Positions 37,271 through 45,525 of a stretch of 51,350 bases of DNA are shown here, piece after piece. Source of the DNA: Clostridium gallinarum (GTDB lineage: Bacteria; Bacillota; Clostridia; Clostridiales; Clostridiaceae). Under the pieces are notes generated by a model that searched no databases, had not been told where the DNA came from, and worked only from the letters and a program-made list of their open reading frames with translations. The DNA is taken from NCBI RefSeq assembly GCF_014836325.1, contig NZ_JACSQZ010000019.1, positions 1 to 51,350 of the forward strand, written 5' to 3'. A program made the translations under genes and the position numbers. Numbering within the stretch: position 1 is the stretch's first letter; the number at the start of each line of letters is the position of its first letter.

Positions 37271-37319
37271 ATAAACAAGTACTGGTTTTCCTAAAGATAA
37301 TATTTAGGAGGATATGAAA

Positions 37320-38567
37320 ATGGAACAAAAGATAAGAGCAGAAGAAAGTATTAATGATCATGATTATGAGCTATCACATGTACATAGAAGGGATAAAAAA
37401 GGGTTCTTTTCAATGTTTGTGGTTATGCTTGGATTTACATTTTTTTCAGCAAGTATGCTTACAGGAGGAAATTTAGGGACGGGATTACCTCTTAAAGACT
37501 TCTTTATAGCAGTAATTATAGGTAATTTAATATTAGCTTGTTACACTGGAGCCTTAGCATATATAGGAGCTGATACAGGACTTTCAATGCATTTACTTGC
37601 TAGATATTCATTTGGGAAAAAAGGTTCATATTTAGCATCATTTATAACTAGTGTTACACAAATTGGTTGGTTTGGAGTTGGAATAGCAATGTTTGCAATA
37701 CCTGTTGCAAATAGATTTAATATAAATTTATATTTACTAGTAGGTATCACAGGATTATTAATGACAGCAACGGCTTACTTTGGAATGAAGTCACTAACAA
37801 TATTAAGTGCAATAGCAGTACCAGCAATAGCAGTCTTAGGTAGTACATCAGCAGCAATGGCAGCTAATTCAGTAGGTGGAGTTCAAGGATTAATGAATAT
37901 TGAACCAACTAATAAAATGGCTTTAGTAACAGCAGTAACTTTATGTGTAGGTTCATTTATAAGTGGGGGAACTGCTACACCAGACTTTGCAAGATTTTCA
38001 AAAAATAAAAAAGTTGCTGTATCAACAACTGTTATAGCATTCTTTATAGGAAATTCATTAATGTTCTTATTTGGAGCAATAGGAGCAATGGTTACAGGAA
38101 ACTCAGATATAGCAGATGTAATGTTCTCACAAGGTTTAATAATACCTGCAATATTAGTATTAGGACTTAATATTTGGACAACAAATGATAATGCAATATA
38201 TACAGCAGGACTTGGTCTTTCTAATATAACTAAGTTACCTAAAAAGAAATTAGTAATTGTAAGTGGGTTAGTAGGAACTGTAGGAGCAATTTGGTTAAAT
38301 AATAATTTTACGGCTTTCTTAACTTTTTTAAACTCAATGTTACCTCCAGTAGGTGGAATAATTATCGCTGATTTCTTCTTTATAAAGAAAAGAAAATATG
38401 ATAACATTGAAAATACAAAATTCAAAGAAGTAAATTGGGTTGCTATAATAGCATTTTTAGCAGGGTTTATAGTAGCCAATGTTATAACAGTTGGAGTTAT
38501 AGCATTAAATGCAATAATTACAACAATTTTAGTTTATGTAATAGGAACAAAAATAACTAATAAATAA
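37320..38567 (+). CDS. codB: Cytosine permease
   Basis: 415 aa, about 12 transmembrane helices, NCS1 nucleobase:cation symporter family. Motifs GGNLGTGLPLKDFF near helix 1 and GTATPDFARFSKN in the loop after helix 6 are typical of CodB-type permeases. It imports cytosine for the deaminase encoded 12 nt downstream. ATG 37314 is too close to AGGAGG, so 37320 (MEQKIRAEES) fits better. Expression is predicted to fall when UMP is high, through the leader attenuator. Confidence 0.92.
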   Translation: MEQKIRAEESINDHDYELSHVHRRDKKGFFSMFVVMLGFTFFSASMLTGGNLGTGLPLKDFFIAVIIGNLILACYTGALAYIGADTGLSMHLLARYSFGKKGSYLASFITSVTQIGWFGVGIAMFAIPVANRFNINLYLLVGITGLLMTATAYFGMKSLTILSAIAVPAIAVLGSTSAAMAANSVGGVQGLMNIEPTNKMALVTAVTLCVGSFISGGTATPDFARFSKNKKVAVSTTVIAFFIGNSLMFLFGAIGAMVTGNSDIADVMFSQGLIIPAILVLGLNIWTTNDNAIYTAGLGLSNITKLPKKKLVIVSGLVGTVGAIWLNNNFTAFLTFLNSMLPPVGGIIIADFFFIKKRKYDNIENTKFKEVNWVAIIAFLAGFIVANVITVGVIALNAIITTILVYVIGTKITNK

Positions 38568-38579
38568 GGTGATGATAAT

Positions 38580-39845
38580 ATGCTAATTAAAAATGTGAGA
38601 CTTTTAGATAGAGAAGGATTATTTGATATAAGAATAGTAGATGGAAAGTTTAAAGAAATAGATAAAAATTTAAATGAATTAGAAAATGAAGAAATTATAG
38701 AAGGAAATGGAGCCTTAGCTTCAGCTCCTTTTATAGAACCACATATTCATTTAGATACAACTCTTACAGCTGGTGAGCCTAAATGGAATAAGAGTGGAAC
38801 TCTTTTTGAAGGAATTGAAAGATGGTCAGAGAGAAAAGAGTTTTTAACTAAGGAAGATGTTAAAACTAGAGCAAAAAAAGCTATAGAATGGCAAGTAGCA
38901 AATGGAATTCAATTTATAAGAACTCATGTAGATGTTACGGATGAAAGCTTAATTGCATTAAAAGCAATGATAGAAGTAAGAGAGGAAGTAAAGAATTATG
39001 TTACATTACAAATAGTAGCATTTCCACAAGAAGGAATACTTTCATATCCTAATGGTTTAGAATTAGTAGAAGAAGCTATAAAGCTAGGAGCAGATGTAAT
39101 AGGGGCAATACCTCACTTTGAATTTACAAGGGAGTATGGAGTAGAATCTATAAATAAGATTTTTGAATTAGCTAAAAAATATGATGTTTTAGTAGATGTT
39201 CACTGTGATGAAATAGATGATGAACAATCAAGATTTTTAGAAGTAGTGGCTGCAAGAGCTTTAGAAACAGGACTAAAAAATAAAGTAACAGCTAGTCATA
39301 CTACTGCAATGGGATCTTATAATAATGCATACACATATAAGTTATTTAGATTATTAAAAATGTCTGGAATAAACTTTGTATCTAATCCTTTAGTAAATAC
39401 ACATCTTCAAGGAAGATTTGATACATATCCTAAGAGAAGAGGTATTACAAGAGTTAAAGAGCTTAATGAAGCAGGAATAAATGTATGTTTTGGACATGAT
39501 GATATATTTGATCCATGGTACCCAATGGGGACAGGAAATATGTTAGAAGTAGTTCATTTTGGATTACATGTGTGTCAAATGATGGGATATGATGATATAA
39601 ATGAATCTTTAAAATTTATATCAAGCAATAGTGCAAGAGCTTTAAATATTGAAGATAAATATGGAATAGAAATAGGTAAACCAGGTAATTTAATTTTATT
39701 AAATGCTGAAAGTGGTTATGATGCTGTTAGAAGAAGAGCTGAAGTTTTATATTCTATAAGAGAAGGAAAAGTTATAGCTAAAACCATTCCAAGTAAGGCA
39801 TTTATAAATATAAATGAAGAAAAAGAAATTAATTTTAAAAAGTAG
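38580..39845 (+). CDS. codA: Cytosine deaminase
   Basis: 421 aa, amidohydrolase-superfamily enzyme converting cytosine to uracil and ammonia. Metal ligands are in [18 protein letters not shown] and [11 protein letters not shown], with the catalytic acidic site in [20 protein letters not shown]. Length and motifs match bacterial CodA (fold not related to yeast cytosine deaminase). AAGGTGATG precedes the ATG. Forms codBA with the permease; uracil feeds the pyrimidine salvage pathway. Confidence 0.95.
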   Translation: MLIKNVRLLDREGLFDIRIVDGKFKEIDKNLNELENEEIIEGNGALASAPFIEPHIHLDTTLTAGEPKWNKSGTLFEGIERWSERKEFLTKEDVKTRAKKAIEWQVANGIQFIRTHVDVTDESLIALKAMIEVREEVKNYVTLQIVAFPQEGILSYPNGLELVEEAIKLGADVIGAIPHFEFTREYGVESINKIFELAKKYDVLVDVHCDEIDDEQSRFLEVVAARALETGLKNKVTASHTTAMGSYNNAYTYKLFRLLKMSGINFVSNPLVNTHLQGRFDTYPKRRGITRVKELNEAGINVCFGHDDIFDPWYPMGTGNMLEVVHFGLHVCQMMGYDDINESLKFISSNSARALNIEDKYGIEIGKPGNLILLNAESGYDAVRRRAEVLYSIREGKVIAKTIPSKAFININEEKEINFKK

Positions 39846-39852
39846 ATTTATA

Positions 39853-39890
39853 AAAGAGCTAGATTAGATTCTAGCTCTTTTTTATTTTTT
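39853..39890 (+). terminator. Terminator of codBA
   Basis: AAAGAGCTAGA with TCTAGCTCTTT around TTAGAT, tail TTTATTTTTT. Repeat element copy 4 starts at the next base. Confidence 0.92.
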
Positions 39891-40062
39891 AGGAAATTAT
39901 ATATATGGAAAAAATGTAGATAATTTTATGAGAGTAGTAAAATTTGTAGTGTAAGAATTAGAATTTTAATAATTTCCTTCCTTCAGTTTGCAAAGAGATA
40001 AACATTGGGTGACGGAGACTTGGAGCGCATGCGACGGAGCAAGGAATATAATGTTTATCTCT
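39891..40062 (+). repeat. Two-hairpin intergenic element, copy 4
   Basis: Hairpin 1: AGGAAATTAT (39891-39900) with ATAATTTCCT (39969-39978); its interior is close to copy 1 (shared GATAATTTTAT and GTAGTGTAAGAATTAGA). Linker CTTCCTTCAGTTT. Hairpin 2: AGAGATAAACATT (39994-40006) with AATGTTTATCTCT (40050-40062). Loop GACTTGGAGC (40017-40026) and GACGGA (40033-40038), with a perfect CGCATGCG palindrome between. T-rich tail. Confidence 0.88.
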
Positions 40063-40098
40063 TTTTTTATTTATAGTAAATAGAAGCCTTTTAATTGC

Positions 40099-40133
40099 AA
40101 TACAAATATGTATCAAGAGATACTTTTTGTATT
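40099..40133. promoter_or_regulatory. Inverted repeat, candidate activator site for the sigma-54 promoter
   Basis: AATACAAA (40099-40106) and TTTGTATT (40126-40133) flank GTATC-AAGA-GATAC. The dyad centre is about 255 bp upstream of the expected start point, a distance used by enhancer-binding proteins. It is the clearest dyad in the otherwise gene-free stretch 40063-40400. Confidence 0.35.
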
Positions 40134-40344
40134 ACCCTAACATGCCATAAACAAATACTAATTTTAAAAACTGTAAAATTAATACATAAGTGCATTAGTT
40201 TTTAATAAAGTAGTAGGAAAATAGGCTTTTTAAAACTAAAATTTTATAAAATATAGTGGAAATAATAAAGGAGAAAATATGAAAAAACAAGGCTATTAGT
40301 GAAATACAGAGGAAATATTATATATATATGAATTTTGGCGATGC

Positions 40345-40361
40345 TTGGCACATAACTTGCT
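40345..40361 (+). promoter_or_regulatory. Sigma-54 (-24/-12) promoter
   Basis: TTGGCAC-ATAAC-TTGCT: GG at 40347-40348 and GC at 40359-40360, exactly 12 nt apart, matching the TGGCAC-N5-TTGCW consensus. The start point is expected near 40372, shortly before the AGGAGG of the chimeric ORF at 40401. It would need a sigma-54 factor and an enhancer-binding protein encoded elsewhere. Confidence 0.85.
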
Positions 40362-40400
40362 TTTATAAATAGTAAATGAATGAGAGTTTAGGAGGATAAA

Positions 40401-40781
40401 GTGGATAAGGTAAAAACTATAGATAATGTAATAGAAAATATTAAAGATGGTATGGTTGTTATGATAGGTGGCTTTATGGGAGTTGGAACACCAGAATTTA
40501 TAATTGATGCTATGATTGGAAAAAATGTAAAGTATTTAACTATTATAGCGAATGATAGTTCATTTCCTAATAAAGGTTTAGGTAGATTAATTGTTAATAA
40601 GCAAGTAAAGAAAATTATAACATCTCATATAGAATTAAATCCAGAAACAGGTAAACAAATGAATAGTGGTGAATTAGGTTTTAAATCTGGAAAAGGCTTT
40701 TTTGAATGGTCTAAAGAAGATATAGATAAATCTAATAAAGAACTTAGAGAATACTTAATTAAAGTAATTTACAATAAATAG
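40401..40781 (+). pseudogene. Chimeric remnant: CoA-transferase subunit A N-terminus fused to 3-hydroxyacyl-CoA dehydrogenase C-terminus
   Basis: 126 aa, GTG start behind AGGAGGATAAA. Residues 1 to about 90 (IKDGMVVMIGGFMGVGTPEFIIDAMI, LTIIANDSSFPNKGLGRLIVN, KIITSHIELNPETGKQMNSGEL) are the start of an AtoD/ScoA-type acetoacetate CoA-transferase alpha subunit, normally about 215-220 aa. From GELGF on (GFKSGKGFFEWSKEDIDKSNKELREYL) it reads like the C-terminal end of a 3-hydroxyacyl-CoA dehydrogenase. An internal deletion of an operon, possibly at short homology encoding GEL, explains this. The product is not expected to be catalytic. Confidence 0.75.
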
Positions 40782-40788
40782 AGAGTTT

Positions 40789-40871
40789 GATACTGTAGCT
40801 TTTTTGATATAAGTACATAATATAGTATTTGTACTTCCATCAAAATATAGAGTTATGGTATCTTCTTTTTT
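40789..40871 (+). terminator. Strong terminator of the deleted sigma-54 operon
   Basis: GATACTGTAGCT (40789-40800) pairs with AGTTATGGTATC (40851-40862). Further paired segments inside (TTTTGAT/ATCAAAA, AAGTAC/GTACTT) give a long hairpin. The tail is TTCTTTTTT. It follows the chimeric ORF by 7 nt. Confidence 0.75.
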
Positions 40872-41007
40872 AGTCATAGAATTAGATATTTAGAAGGTTA
40901 TATATAATGATCCTAGTTTATAAAAAATAGTTTCCATAAATTAATTTATTAAAAATTCATCTTTTAGGAAGAATATAATTAAGCATTATTTTGAAAGGAT
41001 GATTTAT

Positions 41008-41646
41008 ATGGAAAAGGGAAAAATGGAATACTATAAAAATAAGCTTAATGAAGAAAAAAATAAAGTTAATGAAGTTATTAAACAATTAAATGATAATGGA
41101 ATGACTAAATTTAATTCTGAAAGCGCCAGCGAATTATCATTTTATGATAATCATCCAGCTGACATGGGAAGTGAAAATTTTGAAGTGGAAAAGGGAAGAG
41201 CATTAGAGGCAAATGAAGCATCAATGTTATCTAAAATAAATGAAGCGCTTACAGCTGTAGAAGATGGAAGTTATGGAAAATGTAAAGTATGTGGTAAGGA
41301 GATTGATGAAGAAAGACTAGACTTTTTACCTTATGCAATAAATTGTATAAGCTGTGAAGATGTTATTAGTGATGTAAAAACTTATAATTCTAATCAGAGA
41401 GTAATAGAAGAAAGTGTAATTGGGAACCCATTTGGTCATAAATCTAGATATGGGGATAAAGATGAGGTAGAGTTTGATGAAGAAGATAGTTATCAAGCTG
41501 TAGGAAGATTTAATGAAGTAAAAAATTCACCTGAATATGACTATAGTTATAATGATGATAACAATTATGGTGATAATGATAGTAGTTACGTTGAAGAAAT
41601 TGAAGGAATAAGTAACGAGCAATATAAAAATCAATTACCTGATTAG
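41008..41646 (+). CDS. TraR/DksA-type zinc-finger protein (YteA-like)
   Basis: 212 aa. N-terminal coiled coil (about 1-35), a DKNADMG-like segment (NHPADMGSENFEVEKGRALEANEASMLSKINEAL) and the C4 zinc finger CKVCGKEIDEERLDFLPYAINCISC (about 90-115), typical of the YteA branch of DksA/TraR proteins in spore formers. The C-terminus is acidic, Asn/Tyr-rich and probably disordered. ATG 40999 lies too near AAAGG, so 41008 (MEKGKMEYYK) is used. Whether it binds RNA polymerase as DksA does is not known. Confidence 0.85.
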   Translation: MEKGKMEYYKNKLNEEKNKVNEVIKQLNDNGMTKFNSESASELSFYDNHPADMGSENFEVEKGRALEANEASMLSKINEALTAVEDGSYGKCKVCGKEIDEERLDFLPYAINCISCEDVISDVKTYNSNQRVIEESVIGNPFGHKSRYGDKDEVEFDEEDSYQAVGRFNEVKNSPEYDYSYNDDNNYGDNDSSYVEEIEGISNEQYKNQLPD

Positions 41647-41690
41647 CACAGTATTTCTATATTAAAGTCATTAATTATAAGATTTTAAAT

Positions 41691-41730
41691 AAAAACAGAA
41701 GATTTTAGTATGAAAATCTTCTGTTTTTAT
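41691..41730. terminator. Bidirectional terminator
   Basis: AAAAACAGAAGATTTT with AAAATCTTCTGTTTTT around AGTATG, 16-bp perfect stem between the convergent DksA-like and acetyltransferase genes. Confidence 0.93.
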
Positions 41731-41765
41731 TACAATATATTAAAAAATTTTATTTAGTTTTAAAA

Positions 41766-42359
41766 TTATACTCTGAAATCTTTATAATAATATTCCTTAT
41801 CTCTATCTGTTATTTCTCTTAGGACTTTGCAAGGGTTTCCTACAGCAACAACATTTTCTGGAATATCTTTAGTTACAACACTACCAGCTCCTATAACAGA
41901 ATTTCTTCCTATAGTTACACCAGGTAGTATAACTACATTAGAACCTATCCAAACATCGTCTTCAATTTTTACTGGAAATGAAAATTGCTCACCGTTTTTT
42001 CTAAGAGTAGGGTGAACAGGATGCCCTGTAACAGTTATAGTTACATTAGGTGCTATCATAACGTTATTTCCAATAAAGATTTCAATATCATCTACTAAAA
42101 CAAGATTAAAATTAGCATAAAAATTATTACCAATATGAACATTTTTCCCATAAGCAACACGTAAAGGTGGTTCTATCCATATATTTTCACCAGCATGTCC
42201 AAATAACTTATGTAATATTTCTTTTCTTTTTTCTTCCTCGCTAGGTCTAGTATTATTATAATCATAAATTAATTCTTTACCTTTAAGTCTCTCTTTTATC
42301 AAATCTTCATAATTATCAATATAAATTAAACCTTTTCTCATCTTTTCTCGAATATCCAT
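41766..42359 (-). CDS. Maltose/galactoside O-acetyltransferase family protein
   Basis: 197 aa, left-handed beta-helix (hexapeptide repeat) acetyltransferase. The N-terminal Mac domain covers about 1-60 (MRKGLIYI, LIYDYNNTRPSEEEKRKEIL). Hexapeptide repeats run about 70-185, with the catalytic histidine in VTGHPVHPTLR and the acetyl-CoA site IGAGSVVTKDIPENVVAVGNPCKVLR. It transfers acetyl groups to sugar hydroxyls; the real substrate is unclear in this family. GGAGG precedes the ATG on the minus strand. Single gene. Confidence 0.92.
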   Translation of the reverse strand: MDIREKMRKGLIYIDNYEDLIKERLKGKELIYDYNNTRPSEEEKRKEILHKLFGHAGENIWIEPPLRVAYGKNVHIGNNFYANFNLVLVDDIEIFIGNNVMIAPNVTITVTGHPVHPTLRKNGEQFSFPVKIEDDVWIGSNVVILPGVTIGRNSVIGAGSVVTKDIPENVVAVGNPCKVLREITDRDKEYYYKDFRV

Positions 42360-42444
42360 ATAATACCTCCGTAATGTTTATATTTAAATACTAACATAGT
42401 TAAGAAGAAAATGGTAATAAGATTGATATTGTTTATATAAATAA

Positions 42445-42477
42445 AATAGAAGGTGATGTCTATACACCCCTTCTATT
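42445..42477 (-). terminator. Terminator of the DUF6241-like gene
   Basis: AATAGAAGG with CCTTCTATT overlaps the stop codon. On the minus strand it is followed by TTATTTAT. Confidence 0.75.
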
Positions 42478-42985
42478 CCTTTAGAGAAATTGCTTTACCT
42501 ACAGTTCCACCAAGCTTTTTCCAAAAATAATTATGTTCTTCTACAGCCTTAGAGAAATCATTATTTTCCCATCTATTAAGAACTTCTAGCAAATAATCTT
42601 TATCTGTATAATCAAATTTTTCAATAAAGCTTTTTAGAGATAATACATAGTCATTAGTTATTTCTATTTTTCCCCAGACTTGATTATCTGCTGCAATTAT
42701 TTTTGTATTACTCATTCTATGAAGTATGTCATAAATATCATCAATAGAATAAGAAATATCTTCATTAACAACATCAGAATTATCCTTTGAAAGTTCTTTA
42801 TCTAATTTTTTTATTTCAGATATATTAGATTTAGCTTTTAAATTACCAGAATCAATTTGTTTATAAACAAAAAATGAAAATATACTAATAGATATTAATG
42901 AAATAGTAGTCAATATTGTAATAAATATTCTATTTTTTAATAATACTTTTATATAAATTACCTCCTTAAATAGTAGTAACTTCAT
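42473..42985 (-). CDS. Membrane-anchored protein, DUF6241-like
   Basis: 170 aa in the longest frame. One N-terminal membrane anchor (RIFITILTTISLISISIFSFFVY) and an extracytoplasmic helical domain ending HNYFWKKLGGTVGKA; a typical segment is IYDILHRMSNTKIIAADNQVWGKIEI. It resembles DUF6241 of Bacillus and Clostridium; function unknown. The ATG at 42985 has only a weak site, whereas a perfect AAGGAGGT lies within the frame and is followed 8 nt later by ATA, not a usual start. Translation may therefore start at codon 12. Confidence 0.65.
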   Translation of the reverse strand: MKLLLFKEVIYIKVLLKNRIFITILTTISLISISIFSFFVYKQIDSGNLKAKSNISEIKKLDKELSKDNSDVVNEDISYSIDDIYDILHRMSNTKIIAADNQVWGKIEITNDYVLSLKSFIEKFDYTDKDYLLEVLNRWENNDFSKAVEEHNYFWKKLGGTVGKAISLKE

Positions 42986-43178
42986 TATAATCCAAAATAT
43001 GTAAAAATAAAAGGTCTATATTTATATCCGAACATGATTTTTAAATTAAATAAAGAATATATATTTATTAATTTATTTTGTTTAAATTTAGAAAAAATGT
43101 AGCGATTTAAATAAGACAAGTATAAAATTATAATATAGCTTATAATAAAGTTTTTAAAGATATAAAGGAGGAAGTAGA

Positions 43179-43319
43179 TTGAAGAATGTAAAAGAAAAAA
43201 TTTGTCCAGTTTGTGGTGAACAAATGAAAGTTTATGAATATGCTTATGATAATAATCAATATGGGAAAGAATACTATAAATGTAGTGAGTGTGGGCATAA
43301 AGAAAATACTATGAATTAG
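43179..43319 (+). CDS. Small zinc-ribbon protein
   Basis: 46 aa, TTG start 7 nt after AGGAGG. ICPVCGEQM and YKCSECGHK give a CxxC...CxxC zinc ribbon spaced by about 23 residues, with an aromatic-rich strand between (YEYAYDNNQYGKEYY). It is too short to carry another domain. The good ribosome binding site and the intact cysteine pairs argue that it is a real gene. Function unknown. Confidence 0.7.
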   Translation: MKNVKEKICPVCGEQMKVYEYAYDNNQYGKEYYKCSECGHKENTMN

Positions 43320-43429
43320 TAATTATATAAAATATGAAGTATAGATTGATATAAATATTTATTTATATTGTACATAAGAAATTATTAATATAAAATATAG
43401 TTAAAGTATAAATTTGGAAGGAATTTACT

Positions 43430-43777
43430 ATGTATATGTTTGATTTATTTTCATTTATTTTTCCAATATTTTTTATAGTATTTATAGTTTTTTTTATATT
43501 TGCAATTATAAAGAGTATTCAGGAATGGAATTACAATAATAAACAACCTATTACACCAGTAGAAGCAACAATTGTATCAAAAAGAGCATCAGTATCACAT
43601 AATAATCATGAGAATCATATGTCAACATCGACTACTTATTATACAACATTTGAATTTATTAATGGTGAAAGGTTAGAGCTTAAGATGTCAGGAAGAGAAT
43701 ATGGATTATTAGCAGAAGGTGATAAAGGTATATTATCTTTCCAAGGAACACGATTTATAGATTTTAAAAGAAAATAG
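43430..43777 (+). CDS. DUF2500 family protein
   Basis: 115 aa. One N-terminal transmembrane helix (about 5-28) then a small beta domain: TPVEATIVSKRASVSH, TYYTTFEFINGERLELKMSGREYGLLAEGDKGILSFQGTRFIDFKR, which is the DUF2500 pattern (the F-x-Q/G-R-F ending and the YGLLAEGDKG motif). Probably exposed outside the membrane. AAGGA lies 8 nt before the ATG. No functional clue from neighbours. Confidence 0.85.
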   Translation: MYMFDLFSFIFPIFFIVFIVFFIFAIIKSIQEWNYNNKQPITPVEATIVSKRASVSHNNHENHMSTSTTYYTTFEFINGERLELKMSGREYGLLAEGDKGILSFQGTRFIDFKRK

Positions 43778-43806
43778 AAATTACTAATTAAGTTGATAAC
43801 TATAAC

Positions 43807-43846
43807 AAGGAAATTATAAAAATATTTTTATAATTTCCTTTTTTAT
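43807..43846. terminator. Bidirectional terminator, perfect 17-bp palindrome
   Basis: AAGGAAATTATAAAAAT with its exact reverse complement, then TTTTATTTAG. The arms AGGAAATTATA and TATAATTTCCT equal hairpin 1 of the four-copy intergenic element, but the linker and hairpin 2 are absent. Convergent genes use it on both strands. Confidence 0.9.
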
Positions 43847-43850
43847 TTAG

Positions 43851-44096
43851 TTATTGCATTGAGTATTTTTGTTTAGTTTGTTGAATTTTTTGATTTTCAG
43901 CTTGTTCAGCTGGATACCATCCTTTAGACTCCATCTTTTTATATATTTCATGTTGAGTTTTTAAAGTTTCGCATAATAAATCATGAAAAACTTGGTGTAT
44001 ATTCTCTGTAGAAGATTCACTAGTACCATGTAAATATAAATCAGAAGCACCTTTAGTTAATTGAAGAATATTTTCTAATGAGCATTTATCATCCAT
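43851..44096 (-). CDS. Spore coat protein, CotF-like
   Basis: 81 aa, helical. The C-terminal motif GWYPAEQAENQKIQQTKQKY and the segment HDLLCETLKTQHEIYKKMESKG are typical of the coat F family found in spore formers. AAAGGAGTG precedes the ATG on the minus strand. It is the second gene of a two-gene unit with 44112-44285. Probably a structural or sporulation-stage protein. Confidence 0.85.
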   Translation of the reverse strand: MDDKCSLENILQLTKGASDLYLHGTSESSTENIHQVFHDLLCETLKTQHEIYKKMESKGWYPAEQAENQKIQQTKQKYSMQ

Positions 44097-44111
44097 TTTG
44101 TAACACTCCTT

Positions 44112-44285
44112 TTATAGTAGAGAATATAGTTTACCAAATAATTCTTTATGTTTAGCTTCATATTGTGTAATTAAAGTTTTTAACTCAGAATCTTGTAGTT
44201 TAGTAGCAGTTTCTTTACAAATAGTTTCCATAAATTTTTCGTGACCTAAACCATCAGTTATGTATAATAATTCTTTTTCTGTCAT
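44112..44285 (-). CDS. Small helical protein paired with CotF-like gene
   Basis: 57 aa: starts MTEKELLYITDGLGHEKF, ends KHKELFGKLYSLL. A ferritin-like/CotF-type helix pattern with a histidine and an acidic residue (LGHEKF, QYEAKHKELF). AGGAGGTG lies 6 nt before the ATG on the minus strand, and the gene ends 15 nt before the CotF-like start. Probably a short coat-F-type partner. No independent functional evidence. Confidence 0.75.
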   Translation of the reverse strand: MTEKELLYITDGLGHEKFMETICKETATKLQDSELKTLITQYEAKHKELFGKLYSLL

Positions 44286-44442
44286 ATAAAATCACCTCCT
44301 AAATTAGTATTAGTATAGGTAAGAAAATATATTCTTGTAAAAATAGCAACTCATAAATTAAAATATCTTATTTTTTAACAAAATTTGCTATCATTTCATA
44401 TTATAAATCATATAGAAATAAACAATCTTTATGGAGGGTTAA

Positions 44443-45468
44443 ATGAAAAGCAAATTAATTAAAATTGCTTCAATAATGGCTTTAGTAGGAATAACAACTT
44501 TAAGTTTAGTTTCTTGTACTAAGAAAACTGTCGATACAACAAAAGAATTAACAAAAATTAGGTTGAATGAAGTAGTAAGATCAGTATTTTATGCTCCTAT
44601 GTACGTAGCAATAAATGAAGGATTTTTTGAAGAAGAAGGATTAGAAATAGACTTATCAACAGGTCAAGGTGCAGATAAAACAATGCAGCAAGTTCTAAGT
44701 AAAAATGCTGACATTGGATTCTGTGGACCTGAGCAAACTGTATACATTAATAATCAAGGTAGAGAGGATTATCCGGTTCTTTTTGCACAATTAACTCAAA
44801 CAGATGGAGCTTTTTTAGTTGGAAGGGAAGCTAAAGAAGATTTTAAATGGTCTGATTTAAAGGGAGCTGAAATAATAGGTGGAAGGCCTGGTGGAGTTCC
44901 AGAAATGGCTTTTGAATATGCACTTAAATTAAATGGTTTAGATCCTAAAACTGATGTAAATATGGTAACTAATATTGATTTTACAGCTACATCAGGTGCT
45001 TTTAAAGCTGGAACAGGAGAGTATGTTACACTATTTGAACCAACAGCTTCCATGCTTGAAAAAGAAGGCACTGGAAAAATAATTACATCTATAGGTAGAG
45101 AGGTTGGAGATTTACCATACACTTGTTTTTTCGCCACTAAGTCTTATATGGATAAAAATCCAGAGATAATTCAAAGTTTTACTAATGCAATTTATAAAGG
45201 ACAACAATGGGTTGAAACTCATAGTAATGAAGAAATAGCTGATTCAATAATTTCTTTCTTTCCAGGAACAGATAAAGATATTATTGTTTCTGTAGTTAAA
45301 AACTATAAAGAAATAGATGCTATTGCAACTAAACCTACAATAGAAGAAGAGGATTTAACAAGATTAATGGATGTTATAGAAAGCTATGATAGTAGTTTAC
45401 TATCTGATAGGCCTGATTTTAACAAAATAGTTAATAATAGTTTTGCAGAAGAATCAATGAAAAAATAG
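44443..45468 (+). CDS. NitT/TauT-type ABC transporter substrate-binding lipoprotein
   Basis: 341 aa. Lipobox LSLVSC (Cys about 25) after a signal peptide. The binding-protein fold is of the SsuA/ThiY/NMT1 type: VFYAPMYVAINEGFFEEEGLEIDLSTGQGADKTMQQVLSKNADIGFCGPE. First gene of a complete importer with the ATPase and permease that follow. No TPP or other riboswitch is visible upstream, so the substrate (thiamin precursor, sulfonate, riboflavin or other) cannot be assigned. GGAGGG precedes the ATG. Confidence 0.88.
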   Translation: MKSKLIKIASIMALVGITTLSLVSCTKKTVDTTKELTKIRLNEVVRSVFYAPMYVAINEGFFEEEGLEIDLSTGQGADKTMQQVLSKNADIGFCGPEQTVYINNQGREDYPVLFAQLTQTDGAFLVGREAKEDFKWSDLKGAEIIGGRPGGVPEMAFEYALKLNGLDPKTDVNMVTNIDFTATSGAFKAGTGEYVTLFEPTASMLEKEGTGKIITSIGREVGDLPYTCFFATKSYMDKNPEIIQSFTNAIYKGQQWVETHSNEEIADSIISFFPGTDKDIIVSVVKNYKEIDAIATKPTIEEEDLTRLMDVIESYDSSLLSDRPDFNKIVNNSFAEESMKK

Positions 45469-45477
45469 CATTTAGTG

Positions 45478-45495
45478 GCTGCCCTTATGGGCAGC
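45478..45495 (+). promoter_or_regulatory. Intercistronic hairpin between binding protein and ATPase
   Basis: GCTGCCC-TTAT-GGGCAGC, 7 bp, GC-rich, no T-tract behind it. Such hairpins usually stabilise the upstream message or partly terminate, giving more binding protein than ATPase. Confidence 0.6.
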
Positions 45496-45525
45496 TATCT
45501 GTACATATAGAAAGGAGTTTTACAA

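Noticed and set aside
40279..40299. Hexapeptide ORF MKKQGY with a good AAAGGAG site
   Set aside because: It lies upstream of the sigma-54 start point and has no conserved context; it could be the head of a deleted gene but cannot be supported as a gene.
44286..44442. TPP riboswitch before the NitT/TauT-type transporter
   Set aside because: No CTGAGA or other thi-box core is visible in the 157-bp leader.
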